64,000 nucleotides of DNA, from positions 248,001 to 312,000 of the forward strand of contig NZ_AMXA01000001.1 of the NCBI RefSeq assembly GCF_000310145.2, read 5' to 3'. Positions 47,182 through 55,395 of this stretch are shown here, in pieces. The DNA is from Thauera sp. 28. GTDB lineage: Bacteria > Pseudomonadota > Gammaproteobacteria > Burkholderiales > Rhodocyclaceae. Position numbers and translations under genes: made by a program. Positions within the stretch are counted from its first letter, which is position 1; each line of letters opens with the position of its first letter. The notes under the pieces were generated by a model that was given only the letters and a program-made list of their open reading frames with translations, ran no database searches and was not told where the DNA came from.

Positions 47182-47876
47182 CTTTTGGCAAAGTCTTTAC
47201 TCAAGCCCGGCATACTCTTTCAGCTCTCGATGACCCCTGTTGGGAGGTATTCTGTTAATTGAGTTCGTCTCCATATGGCCATTGTTCTCTTCGGTGGGGC
47301 TTCGCCCCCTCGCTCGAGCTAAGAGACAAACAAACTGAGTCTGAGCGAGCCTCCCCCATACTCCTGTTTCTCTCATTTGAGCCTAAGGCTCAGCCTGAGG
47401 ATCTCTACTGCGTTGTTCTTTCTCAGCAGCAAAGAACTTCGCAGTTCTCTGCCCGGAGGTGGGCTGAGCCCAGCCCTCCTGCGTTAGCAGGATAAGCCTT
47501 CAGCAGCCGCACCACCGGTTTGCCCGTATGGAGCCTCTTCACCCGCCAGCCGTTCGTCCAAGGGCGCTAGCTTCGCCACCCCTCATCGATGTTTCAGGAC
47601 TTTCCCCCAGTTCGACATATATCGCGCATGCGCTGGCGTCTGTACTCCCGTCCACATGTGCGGTAACCCTCGGGGCGCTCTCCGTGAGGCGCATGTGCCG
47701 AGTGTCTACACATGCGTATAGCGTCGCGGCCAGGCTGGCTGCCTCTCACGCGCATGAAATGTTTTATTGTGAGCATTAGAATATTTGATCGACCGTGCGC
47801 ATTGTCTCTTGTCTTTGGTTTCACAAGGCAATTGCCTTTTTGCCAAGTCGAAGGACCGATCCTTCAGGTGTTAAAT
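47182..47876. other. Non-coding region with many short hairpins and a repeated motif
   Basis: About 700 bases without a supported gene. 47290-47510 holds a chain of short inverted repeats, such as ggggcttcgcccc, gcctaaggc, agaacttcgcagttct and gggctgagccc. 47623-47756 holds five copies of a CATG-centred motif related to gCGCATGTGc. The short open frames (for example 47259-47495 and 47528-47779) look like chance. Confidence 0.5.
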
Positions 47877-48317
47877 TCATACGTCGCGAAAAAACGCTCG
47901 TTTGGCGCGGACAAGTGCTCTGTCGATGCAAGCGTCGAAAAATGACTCTGCGTCGTCAGCTGCCCCCCGAAGCGTCGCAGTAAGCACAACTTCGTCATTC
48001 AAGAGTCTCGCCTCAACAGAGTCGCACGGAAGTTCTTCTGCAACTGCCTGCGCAACTTCATCAGCGTTCAGCCGTGCGGGTAACGTGACCGTACGCGTGA
48101 GCCTGTGGCTGCACTCGTCTGATTGATTGAGTTGCAGAACAAGTTGCTCAAGAATCTCACGCGTTGCTGTCGAACGCGCGCTTTCAAGCCCGAGAACTGC
48201 TGCTCGCAATAGCGTACGATGCCAGTCGCCGTCGTATGGTCCAAGCGCGTAAACAGCCGTGCCGAGTAAGTTCACTTCCCGCTTGCAAAAAACTTTTTTT
48301 GATAGCTTGTGCTTCAT
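47877..48317 (-). CDS. Hypothetical protein, 146 aa
   Basis: A 146-residue protein with an N-terminal basic stretch (MKHKLSKKVFCKRE), then ALGPYDGDWHRTLLRAAVLG, and an acidic C-terminal half with two predicted strands and a helix DDAESFFDACIDRALVRAKR. No family is recognised. It is divergent from the XRE-like regulator gene at 48490, and an inverted repeat lies in the 172-base AT-rich space between them, so the pair may form one regulated unit. GC content is lower than in core genes. Confidence 0.6.
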   Translation of the reverse strand: MKHKLSKKVFCKREVNLLGTAVYALGPYDGDWHRTLLRAAVLGLESARSTATREILEQLVLQLNQSDECSHRLTRTVTLPARLNADEVAQAVAEELPCDSVEARLLNDEVVLTATLRGAADDAESFFDACIDRALVRAKRAFFRDV

Positions 48318-48394
48318 TCGAAGGCTCTCTGATCAGTTGATTTCGACCTAGAGCTTAGCGCAGCAAAACGCGAACATAAAAATAATCTGCTGAT

Positions 48395-48418
48395 AGCAAA
48401 GATTTAATGCTCTTTGCT
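48395..48418. promoter_or_regulatory. Inverted repeat in the AT-rich divergent promoter region
   Basis: AGCAAAG (48395-48401) and CTTTGCT (48412-48418) form a 7-bp inverted repeat with a 10-base spacer, followed by tandem TAAT units (48418-48433). It lies between divergent genes, one of which encodes an HTH protein, so it is a candidate operator. Confidence 0.4.
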
Positions 48419-48489
48419 AATTAATTAATTAATTCGATCTTCCGTTTCGCTATACGTCATTGTGATCATAAAATGACGAGGGTGCTGAG

Positions 48490-48963
48490 GTGAAAGGTAA
48501 GAATGGTGGAGGGCATCTAGCCAGGCGAATCAAGCAGAGAATGTTTTTCCGAGGCGATAGAGCGAAGTATGTAGCAGGGGTGCTCGGCGTCAGTTCGGCA
48601 TATCTCGGCCAGCTACTTGCAGGTGATCGCAGTTTCGCGTCCGCGAATGAGCAATTGCTCAGACGTGTCGCTGGTTATCTCCAACTGAAGCCGATTATGT
48701 GCTTTATGCTTGCAGGCAAGATCGAAGCAGCTGATTTCTCTTCGGATCAAGCTGAGATTAGACGTCTGACAGAGCGTGCCCTGGATTTCATCGCGGAGTC
48801 TTCGTATGCGCTCGAGGCTGGCGTTGAGCGTCAGATGTTGTACGACGTGCGGGCAGAGATTCAGCAACTTGTCTTGCTGCTGTATCAGTCGGCTACCGAT
48901 ACGAGATTGATGCCTGCTACTGAAGAATGGCTTTATTCAATCGTTAAAGAACAAGCTGACTGA
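48490..48963 (+). CDS. XRE-like HTH protein
   Basis: A 157-residue protein with an N-terminal HTH: RAKYVAGVLGVSSAYLGQLL, then AGDRSFASANEQLLRRVAGY (about 25-65), with the usual spacing of Cro/C1-type domains. The C-terminal 90 residues are helical (RALDFIAESSYALEAGVERQ) and are probably for dimerisation. The GTG at 48490 is supported by cgaggg at 48477-48482. It diverges from the 146-residue gene and probably controls the shared region. A terminator follows. Confidence 0.75.
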   Translation: MKGKNGGGHLARRIKQRMFFRGDRAKYVAGVLGVSSAYLGQLLAGDRSFASANEQLLRRVAGYLQLKPIMCFMLAGKIEAADFSSDQAEIRRLTERALDFIAESSYALEAGVERQMLYDVRAEIQQLVLLLYQSATDTRLMPATEEWLYSIVKEQAD

Positions 48964-48993
48964 ATATGAGACTGTGATTATATATTGCTCTCC

Positions 48994-49030
48994 AACCCCT
49001 GCCTTGCTTCCAACAAGCGGGGGTTCTTCT
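48994..49030 (+). terminator. Terminator after the XRE-like gene
   Basis: The outer stem aacccc/ggggtt, an inner stem cttg/caag, then cttcttcttcc. It is 31 bases past the stop codon. The downstream 49031-49237 holds no supported gene. Confidence 0.65.
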
Positions 49031-49237
49031 TCCAGCGTCTTCCCCGGCTGACTGTTCAAGTGTTTCCTTTGGGCTGAGCAGCACAAATGCTCGCGGAGGA
49101 AGAGAATAGACTTAAGAGAAATTAGAGACGAAGGTCAGTAAGCACTATCGCATGTTGTGGCTCGCTACAGGATGAAAAAGGATTTAGTTTGCGATTTCTG
49201 CAACCTCAAGGTCAGGTAGGGCCCGCAACAAGCACCC

Positions 49238-49774
49238 TCAGATGTCAGGTTCGTCCGCATCCGAATTTTTCATTACGGAGAGTACATACGACTTTCGCCA
49301 TCTCGCCGGATTCTCGAAGTGAGCCCTCTCGAACTGCTTGGCTTCGATGCGCCGGTATAATGTCGAACGGCCAATGCCGAGAACGGTTAGAACGTCCTTC
49401 AGTCTGAGTAGCTGCTCTGCAATCCGAGGCGTACCTGCGTTTTCAGTGGGCGAAGCAGGCAGCTCAGGCGGCAACGATGCCTGCACCTTGCTCGTCCATG
49501 CCCGGACGCTCTCCCGGTCGAGAATCACATTGCGAAGCGGCAACGGAGCGCCGTCTTCTGTGTGCGTTAAACCTGTGATTTTCCTTCGCTCAGCAGCATT
49601 AGCTAGCGCTTCTGCCCGCTCCGTCAGTTCGGCCACGCCCGCAAGATACGGGATGCCGTCTTCAACAATCACGAGCTCCTGTTGCTCACGGGACAGGCTC
49701 TGCCATTCGACTGCAGCTTGAGCGACGGTCAACTGGTCGCTGAACTTGTTTGCCTTCTTGTATTGATTAGCCAT
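49238..49774 (-). CDS. AlpA-like regulator / excisionase-type protein
   Basis: A 178-residue protein whose C-terminal 55 residues match the AlpA winged-helix pattern: QLLRLKDVLTVLGIGRSTLYRRIEAKQF, followed by PARWRKSYV. AlpA proteins activate or assist excision of P4-type islands and usually sit beside the integrase. The N-terminal 110 residues are unassigned. The start codon ATGGCTAAT overlapped the original stop of the integrase gene before an IS separated them, showing that int and alpA once formed one transcription unit. Confidence 0.82.
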   Translation of the reverse strand: MANQYKKANKFSDQLTVAQAAVEWQSLSREQQELVIVEDGIPYLAGVAELTERAEALANAAERRKITGLTHTEDGAPLPLRNVILDRESVRAWTSKVQASLPPELPASPTENAGTPRIAEQLLRLKDVLTVLGIGRSTLYRRIEAKQFERAHFENPARWRKSYVLSVMKNSDADEPDI

Positions 49775-49830
49775 CGTTGCGTGTCTCTTGCTGGTGATTA
49801 AAGTGGGGAGCCAGCATGTCGAGGAAAGGT

Positions 49831-49840
49831 TCGCCAGGGG
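49831..49840 (+). repeat. Target site duplication of the ISAs1 element, left copy
   Basis: tcgccagggg is repeated exactly at 51107-51116 on the other side of the element, giving a 10-bp duplication. Confidence 0.95.
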
Positions 49841-51106
49841 CAGGGCAATCGCACCTTCATGTCATAACCCCAAGCAACTCGGCACGAAATTCGTCGATAG
49901 TCGCCGCCAGCATGCGCTTGGACTTGATGCTCGCCTTGCGCGTCGTGTTGAGCCGCAGCAGGTTCATCACAATGTGGCGAACGATGGCCAGGTTGTTGGC
50001 GGCATAGCCGCTGCGCACCCGTGACTGATCCTCGTTGAACTGCACGTCCAGACACCAGTGAAGCCGATTCTCCACCTCCCAGTGACTGCGTACGGCCCGA
50101 GCGATGCGCTCGGCGTCGGCGGGCAGGCTGCTGATGTAGAAGACGCGCTCGGTGCTGGTGTGATCGCCCACGGTGCGAATGCGCTCGACCACCGCGAAGC
50201 TTGCCAGATCCTGCCAGTCCTCGGACTTGTAGAGGCGATCGATCGCGGCGTAGGCGCGGCATCGGCGGATCTCGATGCGACCGTGGTCCTTGATCGTGGT
50301 CTCATGGGTCGAGCTCGGCGTCAGCGGCCCTCGCGGATCGATGTCGGCAAACAGGATCGAATCGTGCAGGTTCGGATGGTTCTCCTTCACACACAGCACG
50401 TAATGCGCGCCGCGCTCGCGGATCGTGCGGGCGATCTTTGTCTGGGTGCCCATCGCGTCGATCGTCACCACGCAGCCCTCGATCGCCAACTTGGCAAGCA
50501 GTTCGGGAATCGCGGTGATCTCGTTCGACTTCTCGGCGGTCGCCGTCTGGCCCAGCACGACGCCCATGCCGGCCGCAAACGCGCTCACCAGGTGCAACGG
50601 ACTGGCGTCAGTCTTGCTCTTGCCGCCCGAGCGCCGGCTCGTCTTGCCGTCGATCGCCACGACCGTATCCCCGGCCAGCGCCGGCACCACCATGCCCACC
50701 CAGCGCCGGAACGCGGACTCGAACTCGTCGGGCGCGATCAGGCCGAACACGCGTCCGATCGTGTCGTGAGACGGGATGCCATGCTCAAGCTTCATGAAGC
50801 CTCGCAACCAGTCGATCTTGGCCTCGGCCCACAACTCGATGTCGACGAAGTCGTCGACACCCGAGAGCACCGCGCACACCGCCACCGTCAGCAACTCGGC
50901 CAGGACGTGGCGCGCATGCCGCGCGCTGCGCGGGTCGGAAATCGAGACGAACACCTGCGTCAGCGGCATGACGTTTCCTGCCTTCATGGGATACCCAAAA
51001 AGGTAGGAAACTACACAACTTATGACAATGTGAACAGGAGTCTCGCAAGGTCATGAAAGTAAAAGCGTTATTGCATTTGCTTATGCGAAGTCGGTGCGAT
51101 TGCCCT
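49841..51106 (-). mobile_element. Complete ISAs1-family insertion sequence
   Basis: A 1266-bp element. The terminal inverted repeats are cagggcaatcgcacc at 49841-49855 and its complement at 51092-51106. It is flanked by identical 10-bp duplications and contains one intact transposase gene. Perfect ends and duplication indicate a recent insertion. It sits at the 3' end of the integrase gene. Confidence 0.96.
49857..50987 (-). CDS. ISAs1-family transposase
   Basis: A 376-residue transposase, full length for the family. Visible family segments are DPRSARHARHVLAELLTVAV, the DDE residues in AIDGKTSRRSGG and TIDAMGTQTKIA, and HWEVENRLHWCLDVQFNEDQ near the C-terminus. The first codons may be extra; an in-frame Met at residue 7 is a likely alternative start. 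The reading frame is intact, so the element may still be mobile. Confidence 0.95.
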   Translation of the reverse strand: MKAGNVMPLTQVFVSISDPRSARHARHVLAELLTVAVCAVLSGVDDFVDIELWAEAKIDWLRGFMKLEHGIPSHDTIGRVFGLIAPDEFESAFRRWVGMVVPALAGDTVVAIDGKTSRRSGGKSKTDASPLHLVSAFAAGMGVVLGQTATAEKSNEITAIPELLAKLAIEGCVVTIDAMGTQTKIARTIRERGAHYVLCVKENHPNLHDSILFADIDPRGPLTPSSTHETTIKDHGRIEIRRCRAYAAIDRLYKSEDWQDLASFAVVERIRTVGDHTSTERVFYISSLPADAERIARAVRSHWEVENRLHWCLDVQFNEDQSRVRSGYAANNLAIVRHIVMNLLRLNTTRKASIKSKRMLAATIDEFRAELLGVMT

Positions 51107-52537
51107 GTCGCCAGGGGCGCCACGGCCCGCGCGTACACTGCGCTGTTTCGTGTGAGGCCTCGTACGCTTGGCCCCATCAGGCTCGTCTTGCAGCTCCTGC
51201 GGCGATCTGGCTTTCAGTTCCTCGTCGGCTTGGACTAATAGCCCCTGGAGATGCTGCCCCCAACACTGCCAAGCGTCCGCCATCAGATTCCTAAGTTCTG
51301 CTCGCTGATAGATCCGGCGTACTGCGTTGTCGATTGCGTGCGCCTGGCACTTGTCGATGATGTCTGCCGGAATCCCGAGCTCTTGCATGTGCGACGACAT
51401 GGTCCTGCGCAGGTCGTGGGGCGTCCAGGTGCCGCCACGCAAAACCAACTCCAGCAAAGTAGCGCGCCGTCCCTTGATGGCTGAGGCACGCTGCCGGTCA
51501 CGAACCAGCTTTGTCAGAGTGCTCGTCTCTGCGGGCTTATCTTGGTCCGTGCCCCTCCGCTCACTGGGGAACACGAATCTTGAGTCGCCCGATATCGACA
51601 GAAGGAATTTTGCGCAGGCGACCGCAAAATCGGAGAGATAGAGAGTGCGGTCCTTTGCTGGCACATTGTTCACCTTCTTCTGGTTCTCCTTCGGAATGAG
51701 CCAAGTTCTACCGTCGAAGTCGAAGTGGGCTTTCTCGGCGAGCATTGTCTCTTCCATGCGTGTCCCCATCGCCGTGATGAACCAGATCGCTGCTTGCCAG
51801 CGAACGGGGAACGTGCAGTTGTAGAGGCGCTTGTAGAGGTCACGGAGCTCATCCTCTTCTAAGAAGCGGTCTATTTCACGGCTTTGTCCTTTCCAGGTTT
51901 TGGGTTCGAGCCCGCGGGTCGGGTCGACGGTAAGAAACTCATGGTCGAGGCCGAAGTTGAACATCTGCCGCATGTTCGTGAGTGCCACACCGCACGTGCG
52001 GGTCACGCCTTTTGCTCGGATGTTGTTGAGGGCTACTATGGCGTGGGGCTTCTTGACCAGATCCAGGCGGAGATCTGCGAACTTCTGGTTCAGGACGTGG
52101 TTATTGAATAGCCCCCGAACGTATGCGCCTCGGTCGGAATGGTGGTGCTGCAGGTAGTCGGTATCCCAGCGGTCGAACAACTCCCTCACTGTTATCGGAA
52201 CCGTGCCGTGCTCGACGGCAACGGCGGCGGCAAGCTCTTCTGCGTGCTTGTTCGCGCGCTCGACCTGCGGATCGATACCGGTTGCAAGCAGTTTCTCGTT
52301 TTCTCGAGCAAGCTCGCGTGCCTCAGCAAGTGAAACCGCTGGATAGTTGCCGAGTGCAAGCTTCCTGCGCTTGCCGCTCTTCGGAGAGCTGTAGCGAAAG
52401 AGCCATGCCTTCACGACCTTCTTGGCGCGCTGACGAAGTCTGAGAATGAGGTTGTCGCCGTCGTAGAGCTCGTGCTCGGTCTTCCCATCAGGGAGCCTTG
52501 ACTTCTCGACCTCCGCTGCTGTCAGTGCCTTTGCCAT
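51068..52537 (-). CDS. P4-type tyrosine integrase with IS-altered C-terminus
   Basis: A 489-residue integrase. The N-terminal DUF4102 domain has LPDGKTEHELYDGDNLILRL and GNYPAVSLAEARELAREN. The catalytic domain has AMGTRMEE (Arg), HDLRRTMSSH (HxxR), the His in AHAIDN, and the nucleophile Tyr in VRRIYQRAEL. The natural start is the Met at 52537 before AKALTAAEVEKS. The ISAs1 element inserted near the 3' end, so the last 13 codons come from the IS; the original frame continued past it for about 18 more residues and stopped within the start of the alpA-like gene. The catalytic core is untouched. It recognises the tRNA-Pro att site. Confidence 0.94.
   Translation of the reverse strand: MAKALTAAEVEKSRLPDGKTEHELYDGDNLILRLRQRAKKVVKAWLFRYSSPKSGKRRKLALGNYPAVSLAEARELARENEKLLATGIDPQVERANKHAEELAAAVAVEHGTVPITVRELFDRWDTDYLQHHHSDRGAYVRGLFNNHVLNQKFADLRLDLVKKPHAIVALNNIRAKGVTRTCGVALTNMRQMFNFGLDHEFLTVDPTRGLEPKTWKGQSREIDRFLEEDELRDLYKRLYNCTFPVRWQAAIWFITAMGTRMEETMLAEKAHFDFDGRTWLIPKENQKKVNNVPAKDRTLYLSDFAVACAKFLLSISGDSRFVFPSERRGTDQDKPAETSTLTKLVRDRQRASAIKGRRATLLELVLRGGTWTPHDLRRTMSSHMQELGIPADIIDKCQAHAIDNAVRRIYQRAELRNLMADAWQCWGQHLQGLLVQADEELKARSPQELQDEPDGAKRTRPHTKQRSVRAGRGAPGDRAIAPTSHKQMQ
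51107..51116 (+). repeat. Target site duplication of the ISAs1 element, right copy
   Basis: The second copy of tcgccagggg, directly next to the right inverted repeat and inside the integrase coding sequence. Confidence 0.95.
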
Positions 52538-52576
52538 CGAGAACTTCTGCCCAAAATAGGCTGAGTCTACAGGCAA

Positions 52577-52955
52577 AAGTATCGCAAGTCATTGATATAG
52601 TGTAGAAATTGATATTTGCCAAGCGCTTGAAAGGTCCTCGCAGTGTGCTCGGCAGGTCGCCACTGAGCCCTTGAAGGACGTACTTTGGGGGGCCATTTGG
52701 GGGGCCACTACGAGGGAGATTGGTGGGGATTTTCGACGGCTCGAAATTGGGGCAGCGAGGAGCAGGCTCTGATGGGCGGTACAAATTGGGGCAGTCTGGG
52801 ACAGCGCAGCCCCGCCGTCCCGTAGTGGAAAATCAAAGACTTATAGCTTGTGGGACAGCGTCTCTGCGTTGGGTGTTATACGGATTCTTGAAAAAAGTCC
52901 CGCTGTTTGCTAACCTTTTCTCCCGGTGCAAGTCTTGCGTTTTTCTCGTAAAATT
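52577..52955. other. Island right-end intergenic region
   Basis: No gene. It contains the integrase promoter region, paired ggggggcca boxes (52683-52708) similar to those at the left end, and two copies of aaattggggcag (52744-52755 and 52783-52794). These could be integrase or excisionase arm-binding sites. Confidence 0.5.
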
Positions 52956-53005
52956 TTGCATGGGGTGCAAGGGGTCGCGAGTTCGAATCCCGCCGCCCCG
53001 ACCAA
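52956..53005 (+). repeat. Right attachment site (3' fragment of tRNA-Pro)
   Basis: An exact 50-bp copy of 9967-10016, comprising the anticodon arm through CCA without the 5' half of a tRNA. It marks the right junction of the island with the chromosome. Confidence 0.95.
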
Positions 53006-53011
53006 TCAAAC

Positions 53012-53035
53012 AAACCGGCCTTTGCCGGTTTTTTT
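53012..53035 (+). terminator. Original chromosomal terminator of tRNA-Pro
   Basis: The stem aaaccggc/gccggttt with a four-base loop and a T-run. It directly follows the att copy, so before island insertion it would have terminated tRNA-Pro. Confidence 0.88.
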
Positions 53036-53124
53036 GTTTTCACCGCTCGCGCCCGGCAGTGGCAGCACGCTGTGCTAACATTTCTTCCCCTGCCGCATCA
53101 GACGGCACTCTGCTCCGATTTCAG

Positions 53125-53868
53125 ATGCGTATCCTGGTCAGCAACGACGACGGTTATTTCGCCCCCGGGATTGCGGCGCTCGCCGAAGCCCTCGGCACCC
53201 TCGGTGAGGTCACGGTGGTCGCGCCAGAGCGCGATCGCAGCGGGGCCAGTAACTCGCTCACGCTCGATCGTCCGCTTTCGCTGAAGCGCACGGCCAACGG
53301 CTTTTATCATGTCAACGGCACGCCGACCGACTGCGTACACCTGGCTGTCACGGGCATGCTCGAGCATCTCCCGGACATGGTTGTCTCGGGTGTCAATCAT
53401 GGCGCCAACATGGGTGACGATACGGTCTATTCCGGAACCGTCGCCGCCGCAACCGAGGGCTTCCTGCTCGGCGTACCCTCGATCGCAGTGTCCCTGGTGA
53501 GCAAGTCGGCAAGCGATTTCACATCGGCTGCGCGTGTCGCGCGCGACCTCGCCGAACGCTTCATGCGTAACCCGTTTCCGCATCCTGTCCTGCTCAACGT
53601 GAATGTGCCCGATGTGGCGTACGACCGTCTGCAAGGCGTCAAGGTCACCCGTCTGGGCAAGCGCCACAAGGCCGAGCCCGTGGTGCGTAGCGTGACCCCG
53701 CGCGGCGACACGGTTTACTGGGTGGGCGCTGCGGGCGGCGCGGCCGACGCTGGTGAGGGCACGGATTTTCATGCGGTCGCCAATGGCTTTGTCTCGGTGA
53801 CGCCGCTGCAGATCGATCTCACCCACACCGGCCTCATTTCGCCGGTATTCGACTGGTTGAAGCAGTGA
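53125..53868 (+). CDS. surE: 5'/3'-nucleotidase SurE
   Basis: A 247-residue SurE phosphatase. The N-terminal metal site [10 protein letters not shown] and [15 protein letters not shown] are diagnostic, with [20 protein letters not shown] further on. It removes phosphates from nucleoside monophosphates and acts in stationary-phase stress. The ATG at 53125 gives the standard start [10 protein letters not shown]; the longer frame to 52720 reads through the att site and is rejected. It starts the surE-pcm-nlpD-rpoS cluster, overlapping pcm by four bases. Confidence 0.97.
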   Translation: MRILVSNDDGYFAPGIAALAEALGTLGEVTVVAPERDRSGASNSLTLDRPLSLKRTANGFYHVNGTPTDCVHLAVTGMLEHLPDMVVSGVNHGANMGDDTVYSGTVAAATEGFLLGVPSIAVSLVSKSASDFTSAARVARDLAERFMRNPFPHPVLLNVNVPDVAYDRLQGVKVTRLGKRHKAEPVVRSVTPRGDTVYWVGAAGGAADAGEGTDFHAVANGFVSVTPLQIDLTHTGLISPVFDWLKQ

Positions 53869-54518
53869 TCGCAAGGACTGGCGACGCTGGGCAGGCGACA
53901 CGCGCGCGTGCGCGCATGGTGGAGCGGCTGCGCAGCCAGGGTATCCGTGACGAGCGCGTGCTTGCTGCCATGCAGGCCATACCGCGTCACGCCTTTGTCG
54001 ACGAGGGTCTGGCGTTCAGCGCCTACGACGATACGCCGTTGCCGATCGGCTATCAGCAGACCATCTCGCAACCCTTCGTGGTCGCCAGGATGATCGAGCT
54101 GTTGCAGGCTGGGCGTTCGCTGGGGCGTGTGCTCGAAGTGGGGGCAGGCTGTGGCTATCAGGCTGCGGTGTTGTCCCGACTCGCGACCGAGGTTTACGCT
54201 GTCGAGCGCATACGGCCCTTGCTCGATCGTGCGCGCGCGAACCTGCGGCCCTTGCGGCTTCCCAACGTACGCCTGAAACTTGCTGACGGTAGTCTGGGTC
54301 TTCCAGAGGCGGCACCGTTCGACACCATCATCGTTGCGGCGGCGGCTCTGGGCCTGCCCCCTGCGCTGAAGGAACAATTGGCGCCCGGTGGGCGTCTGAT
54401 CGTGCCGGTCGGGGGCGGCGAACAGCGCTTGCTCCTGGTAGAGCGACAAGGCAACCTATTCCGGGAAACGTGGCACGAGGCAGTCCGCTTCGTTCCGCTT
54501 CTCGGAGGTACAGAATGA
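53865..54518 (+). CDS. pcm: Protein-L-isoaspartate O-methyltransferase
   Basis: A 217-residue SAM-dependent methyltransferase that repairs isoaspartyl residues in aged proteins. Family motifs include [20 protein letters not shown], the conserved [18 protein letters not shown] and SAM motif [16 protein letters not shown]. The GTG start overlaps the surE stop (GTGA). It lies within the conserved stationary-phase cluster and is followed after 16 bases by nlpD. Confidence 0.95.
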   Translation: MIARTGDAGQATRARARMVERLRSQGIRDERVLAAMQAIPRHAFVDEGLAFSAYDDTPLPIGYQQTISQPFVVARMIELLQAGRSLGRVLEVGAGCGYQAAVLSRLATEVYAVERIRPLLDRARANLRPLRLPNVRLKLADGSLGLPEAAPFDTIIVAAAALGLPPALKEQLAPGGRLIVPVGGGEQRLLLVERQGNLFRETWHEAVRFVPLLGGTE

Positions 54519-54534
54519 GAGACGGTATTTTCGG

Positions 54535-55386
54535 ATGCAAACACGTTCAAGCTCGATAGCGATTTTGCTGGCGGTTGGCCTCCTCGCCGGCTGCGCCTCC
54601 AAGGTGACGGCGCCGGTTCGCGACGGCAGTGGTGTAGTGGCACCGGCTGCGCCTGTCGGGGGCGTGCCGGCCCAGCCTCAGGGGCTGCATACCGTGCGCC
54701 AGGGTGAGACCCTGCTCGCGATCGCGCGCCAGTATGGGGTGACGCTCCCCGAGTTGGTGTCGTGGAATGGCATCACCGATCCCAATCAGCTTCGGGTCGG
54801 CCAGACCCTGCTCGTCGCGCCGCCGGGCACGGTGACCGCGGCCGTCACGCCCGTGCCCTCGCCCGCGACCGGTGCGATCGCCACCCCTGTTCCGCCGAGC
54901 GGAGCGGATGCTGGCGTGGTGCCGCTCAAGCAGGAGCCGGTGGGTGGCCGTGTGACCATCGCCGAGCCGGTCGTGCCGCCGCCCGCGCCGACTGTTGCAC
55001 CGCCCGCTGGGCCCGCGGTCAGTGGGCAATGGCGATGGCCGGCCAATGGGGCGATCCTCGCCGGATTCAACGAGGCGACCAACAAGGGTGTGGATATCGC
55101 CGGTCGTGTTGGTGATCCGGTCCATGCCGCGGCCTCGGGCAAGGTGGTGTACGCTGGCAGCGGTCTGCGTGGTTATGGCAAGCTGATCGTCATCAAGCAT
55201 AATCAGGAGTACAACTCCGTGTATGCTCACAACGACAAGCTGCTCGTCAAGGAAGACGACGAGGTGGTGCAGGGACAGAAGATCGCCGAGCTGGGCAGTT
55301 CGGAAGCCGATCGACCCAAGCTGCACTTCGAGATTCGCAAGCAGGGCAAGGCCGTCGATCCGATGGGATACTTGCCCGCACGATAA
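54535..55386 (+). CDS. nlpD: NlpD-like LysM/M23 lipoprotein
   Basis: A 283-residue outer-membrane lipoprotein (lipobox LLAGC, Cys at about 20). A LysM domain follows (HTVRQGETLLAIARQYG to QLRVGQTLLV, about 50-95), then a Pro/Ala/Val-rich linker and a C-terminal M23 domain from about 180. In the M23 domain the usual zinc-binding His before GVDIAG is Asn, and the late HxH motif is reduced to LHFEIR. It should therefore be a non-enzymatic activator of the amidase AmiC, as in E. coli NlpD. The rpoS promoter commonly lies inside nlpD. Confidence 0.94.
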   Translation: MQTRSSSIAILLAVGLLAGCASKVTAPVRDGSGVVAPAAPVGGVPAQPQGLHTVRQGETLLAIARQYGVTLPELVSWNGITDPNQLRVGQTLLVAPPGTVTAAVTPVPSPATGAIATPVPPSGADAGVVPLKQEPVGGRVTIAEPVVPPPAPTVAPPAGPAVSGQWRWPANGAILAGFNEATNKGVDIAGRVGDPVHAAASGKVVYAGSGLRGYGKLIVIKHNQEYNSVYAHNDKLLVKEDDEVVQGQKIAELGSSEADRPKLHFEIRKQGKAVDPMGYLPAR

Positions 55387-55395
55387 GGGGGACGC

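Noticed and set aside
47259..47779. Short frames at 47259-47495 and 47528-47779
   Set aside because: Composition and hairpin content look non-coding; no homology recognised.
47182..47876. Retron-type or group II intron RNA
   Set aside because: No reverse transcriptase gene is nearby and no diagnostic domain V-like hairpin was found.
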